Positions 27,701 to 36,339 of a stretch of 64,000 nt of DNA are shown here, in pieces. This DNA comes from Bacteroidota bacterium. Lineage in GTDB: Bacteria; Bacteroidota; Bacteroidia; Flavobacteriales; Flavobacteriaceae. Each line of letters starts with the position of its first letter. Position 1 is the first letter of the stretch. Made by a program: the position numbers and the translations under genes. Below the pieces are notes generated by a model. It made no database searches and was not told where the DNA came from. It was given only the letters and a program-made list of their open reading frames with translations. The DNA lies in assembly GCA_018267095.1 (NCBI GenBank), contig JAFDZC010000006.1:372001-436000 (forward strand). Reading direction: 5' to 3'.

Positions 27701-29869
27701 CCCGTTGCAACGAAATTGAAAAGTTCCGGTGCCAGGTGTGAGCGGAAATGCATCTTTTAAACGGAACCTAATTTCATACGACGAATAGCTGGTTACTCCG
27801 CTTTCATAGATGTTGTCGTAATTGGTGTCAATCAGCAACTGATCAGAAGGATTGATCACCGTAATGGTTTTCGTTGTGTTGCAACTGATGATATAGTCAC
27901 CTGAAGAGTTGATGTAATCAGAAGTATTCCCGTTCTGAACATACTCAAGAGCAATATTTACAGGTTGTGTAAAGGTTTTTTGTATTTTGACAAAATTGCC
28001 TTTGCCAATAGGAGTTCTGGTTACAAAATCTCCGGTGGTTGTACCACTAAACGGAACAGCTACCGGAGCATCATTACCGCCGGTGGTTACGGTTAAATTT
28101 CCTTCGCCAATTAAATCAATAGGTTGGTTGCCCAATGATTCGGCACAGTTATTAATTCCGTCATTATCAAAATCAGCATCGATGTTGTCATTTACAGTAT
28201 CGTTATCAGAATCAGTCGGACAGGCGCTTACAGGGATTTCATTTGAATAAATATCACCAACCACATTGCAATTTGTGATCGTTGCTTTGACGTAATAAGC
28301 ACCCGGTTGTGGCGGTGAATAATGATTGAGTGTAGCACCCGGAATCGGATTTCCGTTGTAATACCATTGATAATTGTCAAATGGACTCAAAGTGGTCACT
28401 CTAAGGTCAATATTGGGAACAATACAATTGGTTTGGGTTACGGTTAGTAAGTTAAATGAAATCTCAGGTTTGAAGGTAAATCCGGAATAAAAACCACCAA
28501 AAGTTGCTGCTCCGTCAGTTCCGTAGGCAGCTAAATACAATTGAGTGGTTGATAAAACAGTAATGTTTCCGGTAAGACCTGTAATCGTGTAAGTATCAAA
28601 ATTTTGATTTTGTGTTGGTACTATCACCGGGCCATTGACTGATACCCCCGGTAAGGCACTTAAAGCTGCGAGGGTGTAATTGGTTCCGTTTACTTCAAAT
28701 TGAAGCGTAGAACCGGTTTCGGTCAGAACAGTAACCCTTCCTTGAAAAGTTCGACTCCCAATTTTTTCTATTAAGGGAATATTGTCAATAATATGCGGGG
28801 TATCACATCCTAAAGGGGGAACAAAAAATAGCTCTTGATTGGCAAAATCCGTTCGCGTGTCGTCGCCAACGGTTTGATAAGCGAATACATTTTCAGTGGT
28901 TCGTACATATAAGCTTCCTGACACAAATTGATTTCCGTCAAGTACCAAATATTGTCCGGCATTCAGAATAAAATTGGGCAGTCCGGCATTGTTGTTCAAA
29001 TACACTTCGGTATTGTTGGTGTTGGCTATGAGTAATACTTTTTCAACATCAGCTTGACCAGTACTTTTAATGAAAACATATTCTTTTCCGGTGCGCTCTA
29101 CCGATACAATCTGATCAAAGCCCAAATCGAGATTGGTAGCTGCGTTTGATCCGGTAAACGATCCGCAATTCACTACAATCGGTTTATCTGAGCTAACAAG
29201 TGAACCAATCAATGCATCGCGATTGGCATCGGTTGGACCCTGGACTGCCATGACAAAACTCTCTCCGCTGTTTAGACTCACGGGAGCAGGAGTGTTGCCT
29301 GCGGCGGTATTGTTGATGAGTACCGCGCCGGGTTTGATATCACTAAATGTTACCAACGTGTTGTTTTCGGTTGCCATTACCGATATAAAAGTGTAGTGAT
29401 TGTCTGTGTATGGATTAGCGGTGACGTTGAGCAATGAACCAATTCTGAATTGTGTTCCCAAAGCCGCCATCCCTTTTGAAACCACAGCACCTGCCTGATT
29501 GTTGTTACCCGCTATAACACGAGCGGCCACGTAGACCAAATCTTCGGCTTCAATGATAAAGCCTTTATCAGATCGAACCGAATTTACCTGGCTTTTGGCT
29601 GTCATGAGTTGTGTATTGATTCCGTTTCCGATGGTGTACACATACGGAGTACTTTTAGAAACCGTTCCCGTTACATTGGTCGACCCTAACTGCTTGATTG
29701 TAAAATTAACCGGTGTTGTGCTGGGAGTTGAAATGTATAAATACTGATCTTCTGCACTTGAGGATGCATTGTCTGATCCCGAAAGCGGCGGGATATAATG
29801 GGTCTTACTGAATTGAGCAGTAGACACCAAAGATATGAAGAGCAAAATCAGTAGGTATAGCTTTTTCAT
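24752..29869 (-). CDS. 1705-aa surface protein: IgGFc-binding-like, TSP3 repeats, T9SS type B sorting domain
   Basis: A signal peptide (about 1-19) precedes a region of about 100-460 that resembles the IgGFc-binding N-terminal domain ([37 protein letters not shown]). Next come an Ig-like stretch, two blocks of thrombospondin type 3 calcium repeats ([19 protein letters not shown] and relatives, with D-x-D-x-D-G spacing), and several ~110-residue repeats centred on C-D-D-N-x-D-G-x-x-x-F. The last ~85 residues are the gliding-motility-associated type B sorting domain ([15 protein letters not shown] to FKGHFSLVR). Export by T9SS and a surface location are therefore well supported; adhesion is likely but inferred. 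It lies 30 bp behind the choice-of-anchor-L protein gene and overlaps the hydrolase gene. Confidence 0.92.
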   Translation of the reverse strand: MKKLYLLILLFISLVSTAQFSKTHYIPPLSGSDNASSSAEDQYLYISTPSTTPVNFTIKQLGSTNVTGTVSKSTPYVYTIGNGINTQLMTAKSQVNSVRSDKGFIIEAEDLVYVAARVIAGNNNQAGAVVSKGMAALGTQFRIGSLLNVTANPYTDNHYTFISVMATENNTLVTFSDIKPGAVLINNTAAGNTPAPVSLNSGESFVMAVQGPTDANRDALIGSLVSSDKPIVVNCGSFTGSNAATNLDLGFDQIVSVERTGKEYVFIKSTGQADVEKVLLIANTNNTEVYLNNNAGLPNFILNAGQYLVLDGNQFVSGSLYVRTTENVFAYQTVGDDTRTDFANQELFFVPPLGCDTPHIIDNIPLIEKIGSRTFQGRVTVLTETGSTLQFEVNGTNYTLAALSALPGVSVNGPVIVPTQNQNFDTYTITGLTGNITVLSTTQLYLAAYGTDGAATFGGFYSGFTFKPEISFNLLTVTQTNCIVPNIDLRVTTLSPFDNYQWYYNGNPIPGATLNHYSPPQPGAYYVKATITNCNVVGDIYSNEIPVSACPTDSDNDTVNDNIDADFDNDGINNCAESLGNQPIDLIGEGNLTVTTGGNDAPVAVPFSGTTTGDFVTRTPIGKGNFVKIQKTFTQPVNIALEYVQNGNTSDYINSSGDYIISCNTTKTITVINPSDQLLIDTNYDNIYESGVTSYSSYEIRFRLKDAFPLTPGTGTFQFRCNGASSISLKHINLSDAANNNATFKLIYTCVPRDTDADGINDSFDLDSDNDGIPDRIEAMGNTLITPANTDNNKDGIDDAFGNGINPNDNDADGVANNIDLDSDNDGIFDVIEAGHHVADANLDGRIDGLPITFGSNGLYNALETSVESGNINYTLVDTDANAIRNYLSLDSDYDGCNDVIEAGYIDADGNGILGSGIATVNASGMVTSGSGYTALPNNNYIISAPITITTQPSIAPFCAYDNASMSLTTTPVDGYQWQVLISGVWTDLNDDANHTNTHSQNLQIIAPPFSFDGRKYRVILRKNGNSCSVTSDDVTLNLYDVPNIISPVSLVQCDDDNDGYTTVNLRQKESSMAVVNNRVFTYYKTQTAAELGDQTSSAYIANPLNFYTNSATVWVRVVDLTHGCHSVGQLNVTVTSTQIPFSFVKKYYKCDDFLDGFGNNNSNNNDHDGIASFDFSSATADILLLLPPTGSYNVKYYKNFEDASMEVDASGASLEISQNPLASENIYNYRNRIYPYQQNIWVRVESTVDNSCFGLGPYVKLEVEALPVAYPYNDNNIIRHCDDNHDGMYGFNTSLFNSVILQGQTDVNIQYYDAAGNLMPGNLPNPFMVNGTTTVTARVVNAITYASDGPCYDEETLTFIVDELPEAYPVNPSLLSVCDDEADPLNQDGIYGFDTATIESSVLNGQTGMVVKYYGGNLQPLPSPLPNPFYTTSQNVTVVIENPLNLTCPASVVLPFKVWPTPKIRLQGRELICSDSPDFYKRIDADIVDSSTLSNYTFQWYKDGVLIPNATHYTLDVNIPGIYSVDVTSVHGCLKTRTIEVVNSDVAHIDAINVTDLTDFNSIEILASGGGDLVYSLDDPTIYQSSNIFYDVPMGVHQIYVNDLNGCGNIGPIEVYVIGIPKFFSPNGDKVNDYWNLRGTGENHQNKSWLNVFDRHGKLLTGFSASDIGWDGNYNGNPMPSDDYWFVIEMEDGRIFKGHFSLVR

Positions 29870-29899
29870 TCGATAAAAGTAATAATAATATTGCTTTGG

Positions 29900-32224
29900 T
29901 TATCGCTTGAGCGAAAAATGGCCTTTGATGGTTTTTCCGGCTGCTCGCGTAAGGACAAACCAATAATCGTCGGCGGGTAATTTTTTTCCTTCATAAGTAC
30001 CATCCCAGCCTTTTTGAAGCGCATTGAATTCATAAAGATTCTTTCCATAACGATCAAAAATTTCAATTTGAGCATCAGCGATGGTACTCAAGTTTTCTAT
30101 GTTCCAAACATCGTTATAGCCGTCTTCATTAGGAGTAAAAAAACGCGGATAATCGAGCACTAAAAACGAATAGGTATCTGAACCGCAACCGTTGATATCA
30201 TTGGCCACAGCGGTGTAATTTCCGGGTTGAAGTCCATAAAAAAAAGAACTGCTTTGAAAAGTATTTCCGTCGATGGAATATTCAAACTTTCCATTTCCGG
30301 TGGCGATGATGCGAATGCTGTTTTGATTTCCCTGAAAGTCATCCACTAAAACATCCACAATGGTTGGAGCTTCAGAACCATCGGCAATAAAAGTTTTGGT
30401 AGCCTCACAAGTGTTGCTGTCGGTAACCGTTACGGTGTATGTTCCCGGAGCACTGATTTGCGTTGCATTTCCGGTGGCGCCGTTGCTCCACAAATACGAG
30501 GCAAAAGTGTTGGCTACCGAAATCGTAATCGGTTGTCCGTAACACAAAAATACCGACTCATCTTCAAAGTTGTCAGGCTCATTTTTGTTGATAAAGAGCT
30601 TTACCGGAACAATTCCATAACAATCACTGCCATTGATGATTTTGGCAAAAATGGTTTGTTGATATCGAATGTTGTTCGTAAAAACAGCTGGCAACGCAGT
30701 GGTTTGCAACAGCGCATCTTGATAAGTCGGATAATATTGTACAATCAATCCCGAAGGCAATCCATTCAATACATCCGAATCAATTTGACTCAAAGTAATT
30801 CCGTAATAACCGTCTTTATCATTGTCTAAATCGCAAGTTTCATAGTCAATTTCCGGTGGCAAACTGTTGTTCGAGATTTGTAAAGTCAGTTGGGTTACCC
30901 CAGCGCATCCGGCAGCACTGAGCGCACTGGCATAAATAGTCTTCGGAGCGCTAGAATAGGCCTCTGGCGATTGTATTGCTTGTGCTGTATTTTGATTTTG
31001 CGCATCAATCAGGTTTTCGTAATAAGTAACGTTGCCCGGGTTTCCGTTGAGGATTTGCGCATTGGCCAAATTGAGGTTAAACAAAGCACTGCCGTCTTGA
31101 TTTTCGTCGCATTGTACCAAAGTTGAAGGATTTAAACTCGGCCCCGGAATATATTCGACCGTTACTTCTCCGGTAGAAATACAAGTAGTAGTTCCGAGCG
31201 AAACTTCAACGCTGTAGATTCCGCTGTCGGTGACGTTAAAGGTGGGAGCCGTAAAACCGATTTGCTCGATGCCGTTTTTGAACCATTTGTAGCTATTGGT
31301 TCCGGCTTCAGTAGCGTCAAGCTGATAAGTTTGCCCTTGACAAATCGGATTGTTGGTGGCAATTAATCGGTCTGGGCCGAGGTTAGTTCCGACTTTAAAA
31401 CTTCCGCCACCCAAAAAAATAGCAGAATCATAGCGAATGTTTTCGTGATCGGCAATAACGAGTTTGATATGATAAGTGACACCCGGCGTTACTGTTGATT
31501 CGGCGGTAAGCACAGCTGTTTGACCGTTGAAATTTATGGCGTCGCTGCTGCCATTGTATTGACCGAAATATTGTTCGTTGATGGCCGGACAACCCGATGT
31601 TGCAGGATGTACACTGGTTACTAAAACCGGAGTATTGGTGTTGGGAATCAAAGCTAAATTGCGATAAGCTTCAGTTGAATTAGCCTTTTTGAGCAAGAAG
31701 GCAAACCCATCGGAATACCTACAAGGAGCGGTGCCTTGATATTCTTCTGAAGCAAAAATGTAATCAAAACTAACGTAGCTCGTGAGCGGTGTAAAATCAA
31801 ATTCAATTACCGTTGCATTAAAGGTGTTGCTAATGCCCAAGGCTTGTTCTAAATCTGGGTCGCCTTGCCAACCGGTTTCGCCTTCGTCAATCAAGCTGGT
31901 GTTGGGACCTTCGGATCTTTTGGCACGTGCCGTTGAAAGCACCACACCATTCAGAAACGGAAAACTACTTCCGTTGGCATCAAAATAACCATAACTCAGT
32001 TCTGAAGTATTAAAAGGATTTCCCGTAGCCTGAACATTGGCAATATTGGCACACGGACTGTTGACCAAAACATTTTGAATGAGTTGTTGAGCCGAATAAG
32101 TATCGTCTACCCGAACAAATTGACCTTGAATTGTAACTGAATATAAAAGCAAGCAAAAACAGCCGAGAAGGAAGTTTTTTTGAACTCCGAATAGCTTTGT
32201 TTTTACGATAATTTTCGATGACAT
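29900..32224 (-). CDS. Choice-of-anchor L domain protein with T9SS type B sorting domain
   Basis: The protein has 774 aa from the ATG at 32224; an ATG at 32248 would give a leader of only a few bases and adds eight residues. After the signal peptide comes a choice-of-anchor L domain (about 30-260), recognised by VLSTARAKRSEGPN, VIEFDFTPLTSYVSFDYIFAS and SEEYQG. Ig-like/PKD-like segments follow, including C-D-x-N-x-D-G repeats like those of the neighbour. The C-terminus is a type B sorting domain (RFFTPNEDGYNDVWNIEN to KGHFSLKR). It shares domain style with the 1705-aa protein 30 bp downstream. The two are probably co-expressed surface partners. A -7 element lies just upstream, within the end of the ABC permease gene. 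Confidence 0.9.
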   Translation of the reverse strand: MSSKIIVKTKLFGVQKNFLLGCFCLLLYSVTIQGQFVRVDDTYSAQQLIQNVLVNSPCANIANVQATGNPFNTSELSYGYFDANGSSFPFLNGVVLSTARAKRSEGPNTSLIDEGETGWQGDPDLEQALGISNTFNATVIEFDFTPLTSYVSFDYIFASEEYQGTAPCRYSDGFAFLLKKANSTEAYRNLALIPNTNTPVLVTSVHPATSGCPAINEQYFGQYNGSSDAINFNGQTAVLTAESTVTPGVTYHIKLVIADHENIRYDSAIFLGGGSFKVGTNLGPDRLIATNNPICQGQTYQLDATEAGTNSYKWFKNGIEQIGFTAPTFNVTDSGIYSVEVSLGTTTCISTGEVTVEYIPGPSLNPSTLVQCDENQDGSALFNLNLANAQILNGNPGNVTYYENLIDAQNQNTAQAIQSPEAYSSAPKTIYASALSAAGCAGVTQLTLQISNNSLPPEIDYETCDLDNDKDGYYGITLSQIDSDVLNGLPSGLIVQYYPTYQDALLQTTALPAVFTNNIRYQQTIFAKIINGSDCYGIVPVKLFINKNEPDNFEDESVFLCYGQPITISVANTFASYLWSNGATGNATQISAPGTYTVTVTDSNTCEATKTFIADGSEAPTIVDVLVDDFQGNQNSIRIIATGNGKFEYSIDGNTFQSSSFFYGLQPGNYTAVANDINGCGSDTYSFLVLDYPRFFTPNEDGYNDVWNIENLSTIADAQIEIFDRYGKNLYEFNALQKGWDGTYEGKKLPADDYWFVLTRAAGKTIKGHFSLKR

Positions 32225-32258
32225 ACAGGCCGTTTTCTGCGCAATCAAATTTGCCTGC

Positions 32259-32266
32259 CAAAGATA
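32259..32266 (-). promoter_or_regulatory. -7 element of the surface-protein operon
   Basis: The minus strand reads TATCTTTG, an exact match to TAnnTTTG, 35 bp before the ATG at 32224. It adjoins the stop of the ABC permease gene and lets the three-gene surface operon be transcribed on its own. Confidence 0.5.
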
Positions 32267-33103
32267 CTACAAATCTCGTTTGACCAGTAATTTGTACGAT
32301 GAGATGACAAAAATAATCGTCCAAGCTACCACGATGATTATCGCCCACGGATGCACGCTGTAATCTTTGATGTTATTGACCCCAATTTGATTTCCAATCG
32401 ACTTAATGACCGATAATCTTGAGAAAGGCTCGATAATCAAATTTGACATGGCTTCAAGCGGTAATAATTGCGTGAAATAGTCGGCATAATTGCTGTCGGG
32501 AAAAACTTTAAAATGCAGCAAACCACTGATGATGCCTTCGATGATGTTCCAAATGAGTAAAAAGCCCAAAGCAAAAGCTGAGCGTTTGATTAAGATGCCC
32601 AAAAACAAACAGAACGAGAAAAAACCGACGAGTTTGACAAAATAAGCCAGCAAATATTCCAAATCAGAGAAGATAATTCCCAGTTCGTTGTACGATGAAA
32701 AAATCAATCCCAAAATCAGTGAAATCACAAATACAAAAACCGTTGAAATGGCTGCAAAAGTAACCACCATCAAGAATTTTGAAGTAATGAATTCGCGCTT
32801 ACTCAAGCCGTCAATAAGGTTTTGTTTGAGCGTTCCGTAGCTGTATTCGTTGGCCATCATCGACACAATAACCACCGCCAAAAAGAACTTTAAAATAGCC
32901 GCTACATAGGTATTGAAATGCCAAATAAACGGAAAGTTGAAAATGCCCATTTCGGCCAAATGAAACTGTATCGGACCCACATTAAACTTGATCGAGGCAA
33001 AAAGCGCAATAAAAGTCAGCAATATAAAATAGGCCAGTGTCAAGGTTCGGCTGGCGCGGTTTCTCCAGATTTTTAAAAACTCAATGGTCAGTAATCGCTT
33101 CAT
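32267..33103 (-). CDS. ABC-2-type transporter permease
   Basis: The protein has 278 aa and six predicted hydrophobic helices in the ABC-2 (NatB/BcrB-like) layout. It starts MKRLLTIEFLKIWRNRASR, with the cytoplasmic N-terminal segment typical of these permeases, and ends VISSYKLLVKRDL. Its ATG overlaps the stop of the ATPase gene by 4 bp. The pair forms a single-component exporter; the substrate may be a lipid, peptide or ion, and cannot be read from the sequence. Confidence 0.9.
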   Translation of the reverse strand: MKRLLTIEFLKIWRNRASRTLTLAYFILLTFIALFASIKFNVGPIQFHLAEMGIFNFPFIWHFNTYVAAILKFFLAVVIVSMMANEYSYGTLKQNLIDGLSKREFITSKFLMVVTFAAISTVFVFVISLILGLIFSSYNELGIIFSDLEYLLAYFVKLVGFFSFCLFLGILIKRSAFALGFLLIWNIIEGIISGLLHFKVFPDSNYADYFTQLLPLEAMSNLIIEPFSRLSVIKSIGNQIGVNNIKDYSVHPWAIIIVVAWTIIFVISSYKLLVKRDL

Positions 33104-34008
33104 GATTTGGGTTGATTTTTATTAGTGAGTTCTAAAAATTGCTCTTCAAGGGTAAGCTGTCTTTTGACCAAATGACTCAAAACAATTTGTCGTTCAAACA
33201 AAAAGCGATTCAAATCTTCGGCGGCGACAGTTTGTTTAAAATGAACGATGAGTTTTCCTCTTTCTTCGTCCATTTTGTCTAGTTGCGGATGCGATTGTAA
33301 AGCAGATTTGAGCAATGGCAAATCATAACTTTCCAATTCAAAAAAGCCGGTTTGTGCGCTCATCGCATCGACCCGACCGGAATAGAGCATTTGCCCTTTG
33401 CGCAAAATCAATACGTGTGAGCAAACTTTTTCTACTTCATCAAGTAGGTGAGAAGCCAACAAAATCGTGGTTCCTTGCGCGGCAATTTTTTTGATGATGT
33501 CTCGAATTTGATGAATTCCCTGCGGATCGAGTCCGTTGGTGGGTTCGTCTAAAATGAGAATCTCCGGATCGTTGAGCAAGGCCGAAGCAATGGCCAAACG
33601 CTGTTTCATCCCGAGTGAAAACGTACTGAATTTACTATGGGCACGTTCAATAAGCCCAACCAATTCGAGCTTTTCGGTGATTTTGTGGTTAGAAACGCCT
33701 TTGATGTGGCAGACCAATTCGAGGTTTTCACGCGCGGTCATGTACGGATAAAAATTCGGACGCTCAATGATGGCGCCTACTTTTTTGAGCGCTTCATGCG
33801 TCGGAACTGAGCCGTCAAACCAAAAATAATCGCCCGAAGTTTTGTTGACCACATTGAGTACCATGCCCAAAGTAGTTGATTTTCCGGAGCCGTTCGGGCC
33901 TAAAATCCCGTATACATGGCCTTTCTCGATGCTGAGTGAAACTTGGTTGACCGCCAATATCGGTCCGTATCGTTTGCTGAGGTTTTTAAGAGTAAGGATG
34001 GTTTCCAA
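33100..34008 (-). CDS. ABC transporter ATP-binding protein
   Basis: This 302-aa protein has Walker A GPNGSGKST (37-45), signature SLGMKQR (132-138), Walker B with E156 in ILILDEPTNGLDPQG and the switch histidine in LLASHLLDEVE. The C-terminal ~80 residues are the extension seen in BcrA/NatA-type exporters (FELESYDLPLLKSAL). It is coupled to the permease gene by an ATGA overlap. No dedicated promoter was recognised; a terminator separates it from the NA37 gene upstream. Confidence 0.95.
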   Translation of the reverse strand: METILTLKNLSKRYGPILAVNQVSLSIEKGHVYGILGPNGSGKSTTLGMVLNVVNKTSGDYFWFDGSVPTHEALKKVGAIIERPNFYPYMTARENLELVCHIKGVSNHKITEKLELVGLIERAHSKFSTFSLGMKQRLAIASALLNDPEILILDEPTNGLDPQGIHQIRDIIKKIAAQGTTILLASHLLDEVEKVCSHVLILRKGQMLYSGRVDAMSAQTGFFELESYDLPLLKSALQSHPQLDKMDEERGKLIVHFKQTVAAEDLNRFLFERQIVLSHLVKRQLTLEEQFLELTNKNQPKS

Positions 34009-34080
34009 GACAAAAAATATTTGGCGGTTGGACGGACAAATTCAGAAAATGTTACCGAATTTTTGCTTTAGTTTTTGGGT

Positions 34081-34108
34081 AAAAAAAATCCCCGAACATG
34101 GCCGGGGA
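34081..34108 (-). terminator. Intrinsic terminator of the NA37 gene
   Basis: Minus-strand stem TCCCCG/CGGGGA with an 8-nt loop, followed by TTTTTTTT. It is 9 bp past the stop of the nucleoid-associated protein gene. Confidence 0.85.
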
Positions 34109-34116
34109 ATATAGCT

Positions 34117-35175
34117 TTAACCTTTTTGTTCTTTGTTAAAATACACCAAGTAATAATACATTTGGCGTTCTTCGTCCCAGCCTTTTTCAACGAATTTTTC
34201 GGCGCTTTCCGGGTTGATGAAATCCAATTTAATTTGAATATTCGTATCGAGACTGATCACATTTTTAATCGATTTGCGCACATCTGAAACCGCTGCATTG
34301 GCAATCGGGAAAGTCGTCACATCTTCAATGCTGAATTTCTCGCCTTTGTCGGCTTTGTAGCTTTTAAATTCCGGAATCAAATCAGGATTGTCGAGCACTT
34401 CGTTCAAAAACTGCGATTCTTCAAACTGATCGTTTTTGGCAAAATAATTTACCGAACGATTCATGAACATAACTTCTTCTTTCTTGTCTTCGGCCGGAAA
34501 AACCACATCTTTGGCAAAACCTTGACAGAACTTGAGATATTTTTTGGTCATGAAATTCTCGTCTTCAAAGGCATCGACCGACAAGAAATGTTCGAGCCAA
34601 TAACGCGCATCGTAACGGTTGCTGTCGACGGTGAGAATTTTATAACCTTCGTCTTTTTTGTGGTTAAAAATCAGACAACCTTTATCAAGTTTATTCAGAT
34701 TGATGCCTTGTTGCAGAATCATCTCGAGCGTGCTGTCTTTTTCTTCAAATTGCAAAAAGTCGGTCTGAATTTCGCTTTTAAAAACGCCCACCGCATCGAC
34801 CATTTGGTTGTCAATGTTCAAATGCGTTAAATAAGCCACATACACCTCGCCGTTTTTGATGTGCGGATGCCCAGATTGTTCGTATAAATGACGCGTGATT
34901 TTTTTAGAAACTTCATGTACCGAGCCCGGATTGTTGAAAATCTCAGTCACCAAGTTGTACATATCGTTGTATTCCAAATCAACCTCGTGGGCAAATTGAT
35001 AGTAGTTTTCTTCTTTCTCGCGAAACGGTTTCAAGAAAAACTCTTTGAGCAACGGAACAATTTCGTCGTTGAGACCATAAGGTTTTTCAGAAAGAAACAC
35101 CGATTCGTTTCGGCTTTTATTGCCTACTCTGTGAATCGAGAGGCTTTCTATATGGGTGTTGAATAAGTTGATCAT
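34117..35175 (-). CDS. NA37-family nucleoid-associated protein
   Basis: The protein has 352 aa and belongs to the NdpA/YejK-like (NA37) family. Seen features are the opening INLFNTHIESLSIHRVGNK, the motif SVHEVSKKITRHLYEQSGHP, the acidic central region with KKDEGYKILTVDSNRYDARYW, and the C-terminal DFINPESAEKFVEKGWDEE. Family members associate with the nucleoid; their exact function is unclear. The gene is transcribed alone and ends at a strong terminator. I saw no phage or plasmid genes beside it apart from the pRiA4b ORF-3-like gene upstream. Confidence 0.87.
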   Translation of the reverse strand: MINLFNTHIESLSIHRVGNKSRNESVFLSEKPYGLNDEIVPLLKEFFLKPFREKEENYYQFAHEVDLEYNDMYNLVTEIFNNPGSVHEVSKKITRHLYEQSGHPHIKNGEVYVAYLTHLNIDNQMVDAVGVFKSEIQTDFLQFEEKDSTLEMILQQGINLNKLDKGCLIFNHKKDEGYKILTVDSNRYDARYWLEHFLSVDAFEDENFMTKKYLKFCQGFAKDVVFPAEDKKEEVMFMNRSVNYFAKNDQFEESQFLNEVLDNPDLIPEFKSYKADKGEKFSIEDVTTFPIANAAVSDVRKSIKNVISLDTNIQIKLDFINPESAEKFVEKGWDEERQMYYYLVYFNKEQKG

Positions 35176-35259
35176 TCTTTATGTTGTGTACAGTTCATCG
35201 ACCCAAAAGGCCTATGTCGTTAATTAAATTTTTAATTTAGATCTAAGCTTCTCAGCAGC

Positions 35260-35802
35260 TTAATTCCAATTCTCCTCAAAACCATAATCTTCATAATGGT
35301 CGTCGCCTTCAAACATATCGAGGTCGTCTTCGTCTAAATCGTCTTCGAATTCGCCGTAGATGTCATCGCGCATATCATCAGATTCGAAGCTCTTTTCGGT
35401 GGCTTCGGCAGGCATTTCACCGTGTGCAAAAAGCATCGCCGGATAAGTTTCGCCCGCTTCAACTTCTTCAATGGCCGCGAGTTCTACCAAAAATGTCCAC
35501 ATATTCAAAAAGTCGTAGACATAGATAATTTTGGTTTGGTTTTTATCTAAAATCGAAGTCAACGGATAATCGGCCATGGTTTTCATTTCGCCGGGATTGT
35601 CACCGGTATCAAACAGCGGAATTTCCTCGTCTTGGTTCCACTGTTGATCGCAGGTGTAAAACGAAGCGAGTTCCATACCGTCAAACCCAAAAGCATTGAC
35701 AATGGCGTTGTGTAAATCTTCTAAATTGTCGTCTTCTAAAATGGCGATGTCTCTAAAAATATCTTCTTCAGTGTCGAGAATCACTCTGAATTTATAAACC
35801 AT
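35260..35802 (-). CDS. pRiA4b ORF-3-like protein
   Basis: The protein has 180 aa. The N-terminal ~140 residues fit the plasmid pRiA4b ORF-3/IS1096 passenger-like family: YKFRVILDTEEDIFRDIAI, the LEDLHNAIVNAFGFDGMEL helix, and TKIIYVYDFLNMWTFLVEL. The family's usual Y-x-Y-D-F-x-D-x-W motif appears here as YVYDFLNMW. The last ~40 residues are almost all acidic and aromatic (for example DDLDEDDLDMFEGDD). The family name comes from a plasmid, but in Bacteroidota it is commonly chromosomal. Its function is unknown. A -7 element TACCTTTG lies at 35824-35831. Confidence 0.85.
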   Translation of the reverse strand: MVYKFRVILDTEEDIFRDIAILEDDNLEDLHNAIVNAFGFDGMELASFYTCDQQWNQDEEIPLFDTGDNPGEMKTMADYPLTSILDKNQTKIIYVYDFLNMWTFLVELAAIEEVEAGETYPAMLFAHGEMPAEATEKSFESDDMRDDIYGEFEDDLDEDDLDMFEGDDHYEDYGFEENWN

Positions 35803-35823
35803 AATGTATTTTTATTTGAGCGT

Positions 35824-35831
35824 CAAAGGTA
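35824..35831 (-). promoter_or_regulatory. -7 element of the pRiA4b ORF-3-like gene
   Basis: The minus strand reads TACCTTTG, an exact match to TAnnTTTG, 21 bp before the ATG. The -33 position does not carry TTG. Confidence 0.55.
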
Positions 35832-35878
35832 AAATTTAAATTGAGTTGGGTTGCAAAAAGTAATTAACAAAATCCAAC

Positions 35879-35901
35879 AAAAAACCCAACCGAAGTTGGG
35901 C
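35879..35901 (-). terminator. Intrinsic terminator of the 129-aa protein gene
   Basis: Minus-strand stem CCCAAC/GTTGGG with a TTCG loop, followed by TTTT and then TTGTTGG. It lies 7 bp past the stop. Confidence 0.8.
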
Positions 35902-35907
35902 TTGAAA

Positions 35908-36297
35908 TTATTTTTTCTCAGAGCACAAACCGACGATTTCGTGAAAGGTATCGTGCAGTTCTGAAAGCGCTTTGGAGATGTCCGCATCCGAGGCTTTGGC
36001 CTGAATCATTTTGTGTAAAGCTTTGCTTTTGATTTGCAATTTTTCAGCCGAAGCCAAAATGCCCGGTGTTTTGAATTCAGCCGGAATGTCTGATTTTAAT
36101 AAGTCAGCAGCGCGGTTCATCAATTCTTCAGAACGGGTTTTAATCGGTTGTAAATTTCCTTCTTCTGACGGGTGGAAGGTTTGCGACATCACTTCGTGAA
36201 ACGCTTTAATGGCCGGCCATTTGTCAAAAGTTGATTGCGCTTGAACCGAGTTAAGGCCCAATACAAAAAGTACGATGGCAAGTGTTTTGAATTTCAT
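35908..36297 (-). CDS. Small secreted helical protein, function unknown
   Basis: The protein has 129 aa. A signal peptide (MKFKTLAIVLFVLGLNSVQAQ) precedes a mature domain of about 108 residues that reads as four amphipathic helices, with His residues in KAFHEVMSQTFHP and ELHDTFHEIVGLC. The pattern recalls small four-helix periplasmic proteins of the cytochrome b562 / imelysin type, but there is no CxxCH heme motif, so a heme or metal role is only a suggestion. The gene starts 42 bp after the pheT stop and may be read through from it; it has its own terminator. Confidence 0.7.
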   Translation of the reverse strand: MKFKTLAIVLFVLGLNSVQAQSTFDKWPAIKAFHEVMSQTFHPSEEGNLQPIKTRSEELMNRAADLLKSDIPAEFKTPGILASAEKLQIKSKALHKMIQAKASDADISKALSELHDTFHEIVGLCSEKK

Positions 36298-36339
36298 AAT
36301 TTAATCAGTTAGAGTTTGTATAAATTGATCTTTTTTGAA

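Noticed and set aside
24752-29869. Several plus-strand open frames opposite the 1705-aa gene
   Set aside because: They are antisense shadows of a continuous, domain-rich reading frame and encode no recognisable protein.
35260-35802. pRiA4b ORF-3-like gene as a sign of a plasmid or insertion sequence
   Set aside because: No transposase, inverted ends, replication gene or integrase is nearby, and the family is common on Bacteroidota chromosomes.
34117-35802. NA37 protein and pRiA4b ORF-3-like protein as a defence or phage island
   Set aside because: They are separately transcribed, bordered by housekeeping genes, and show no composition shift or mobile-element genes that I can see.
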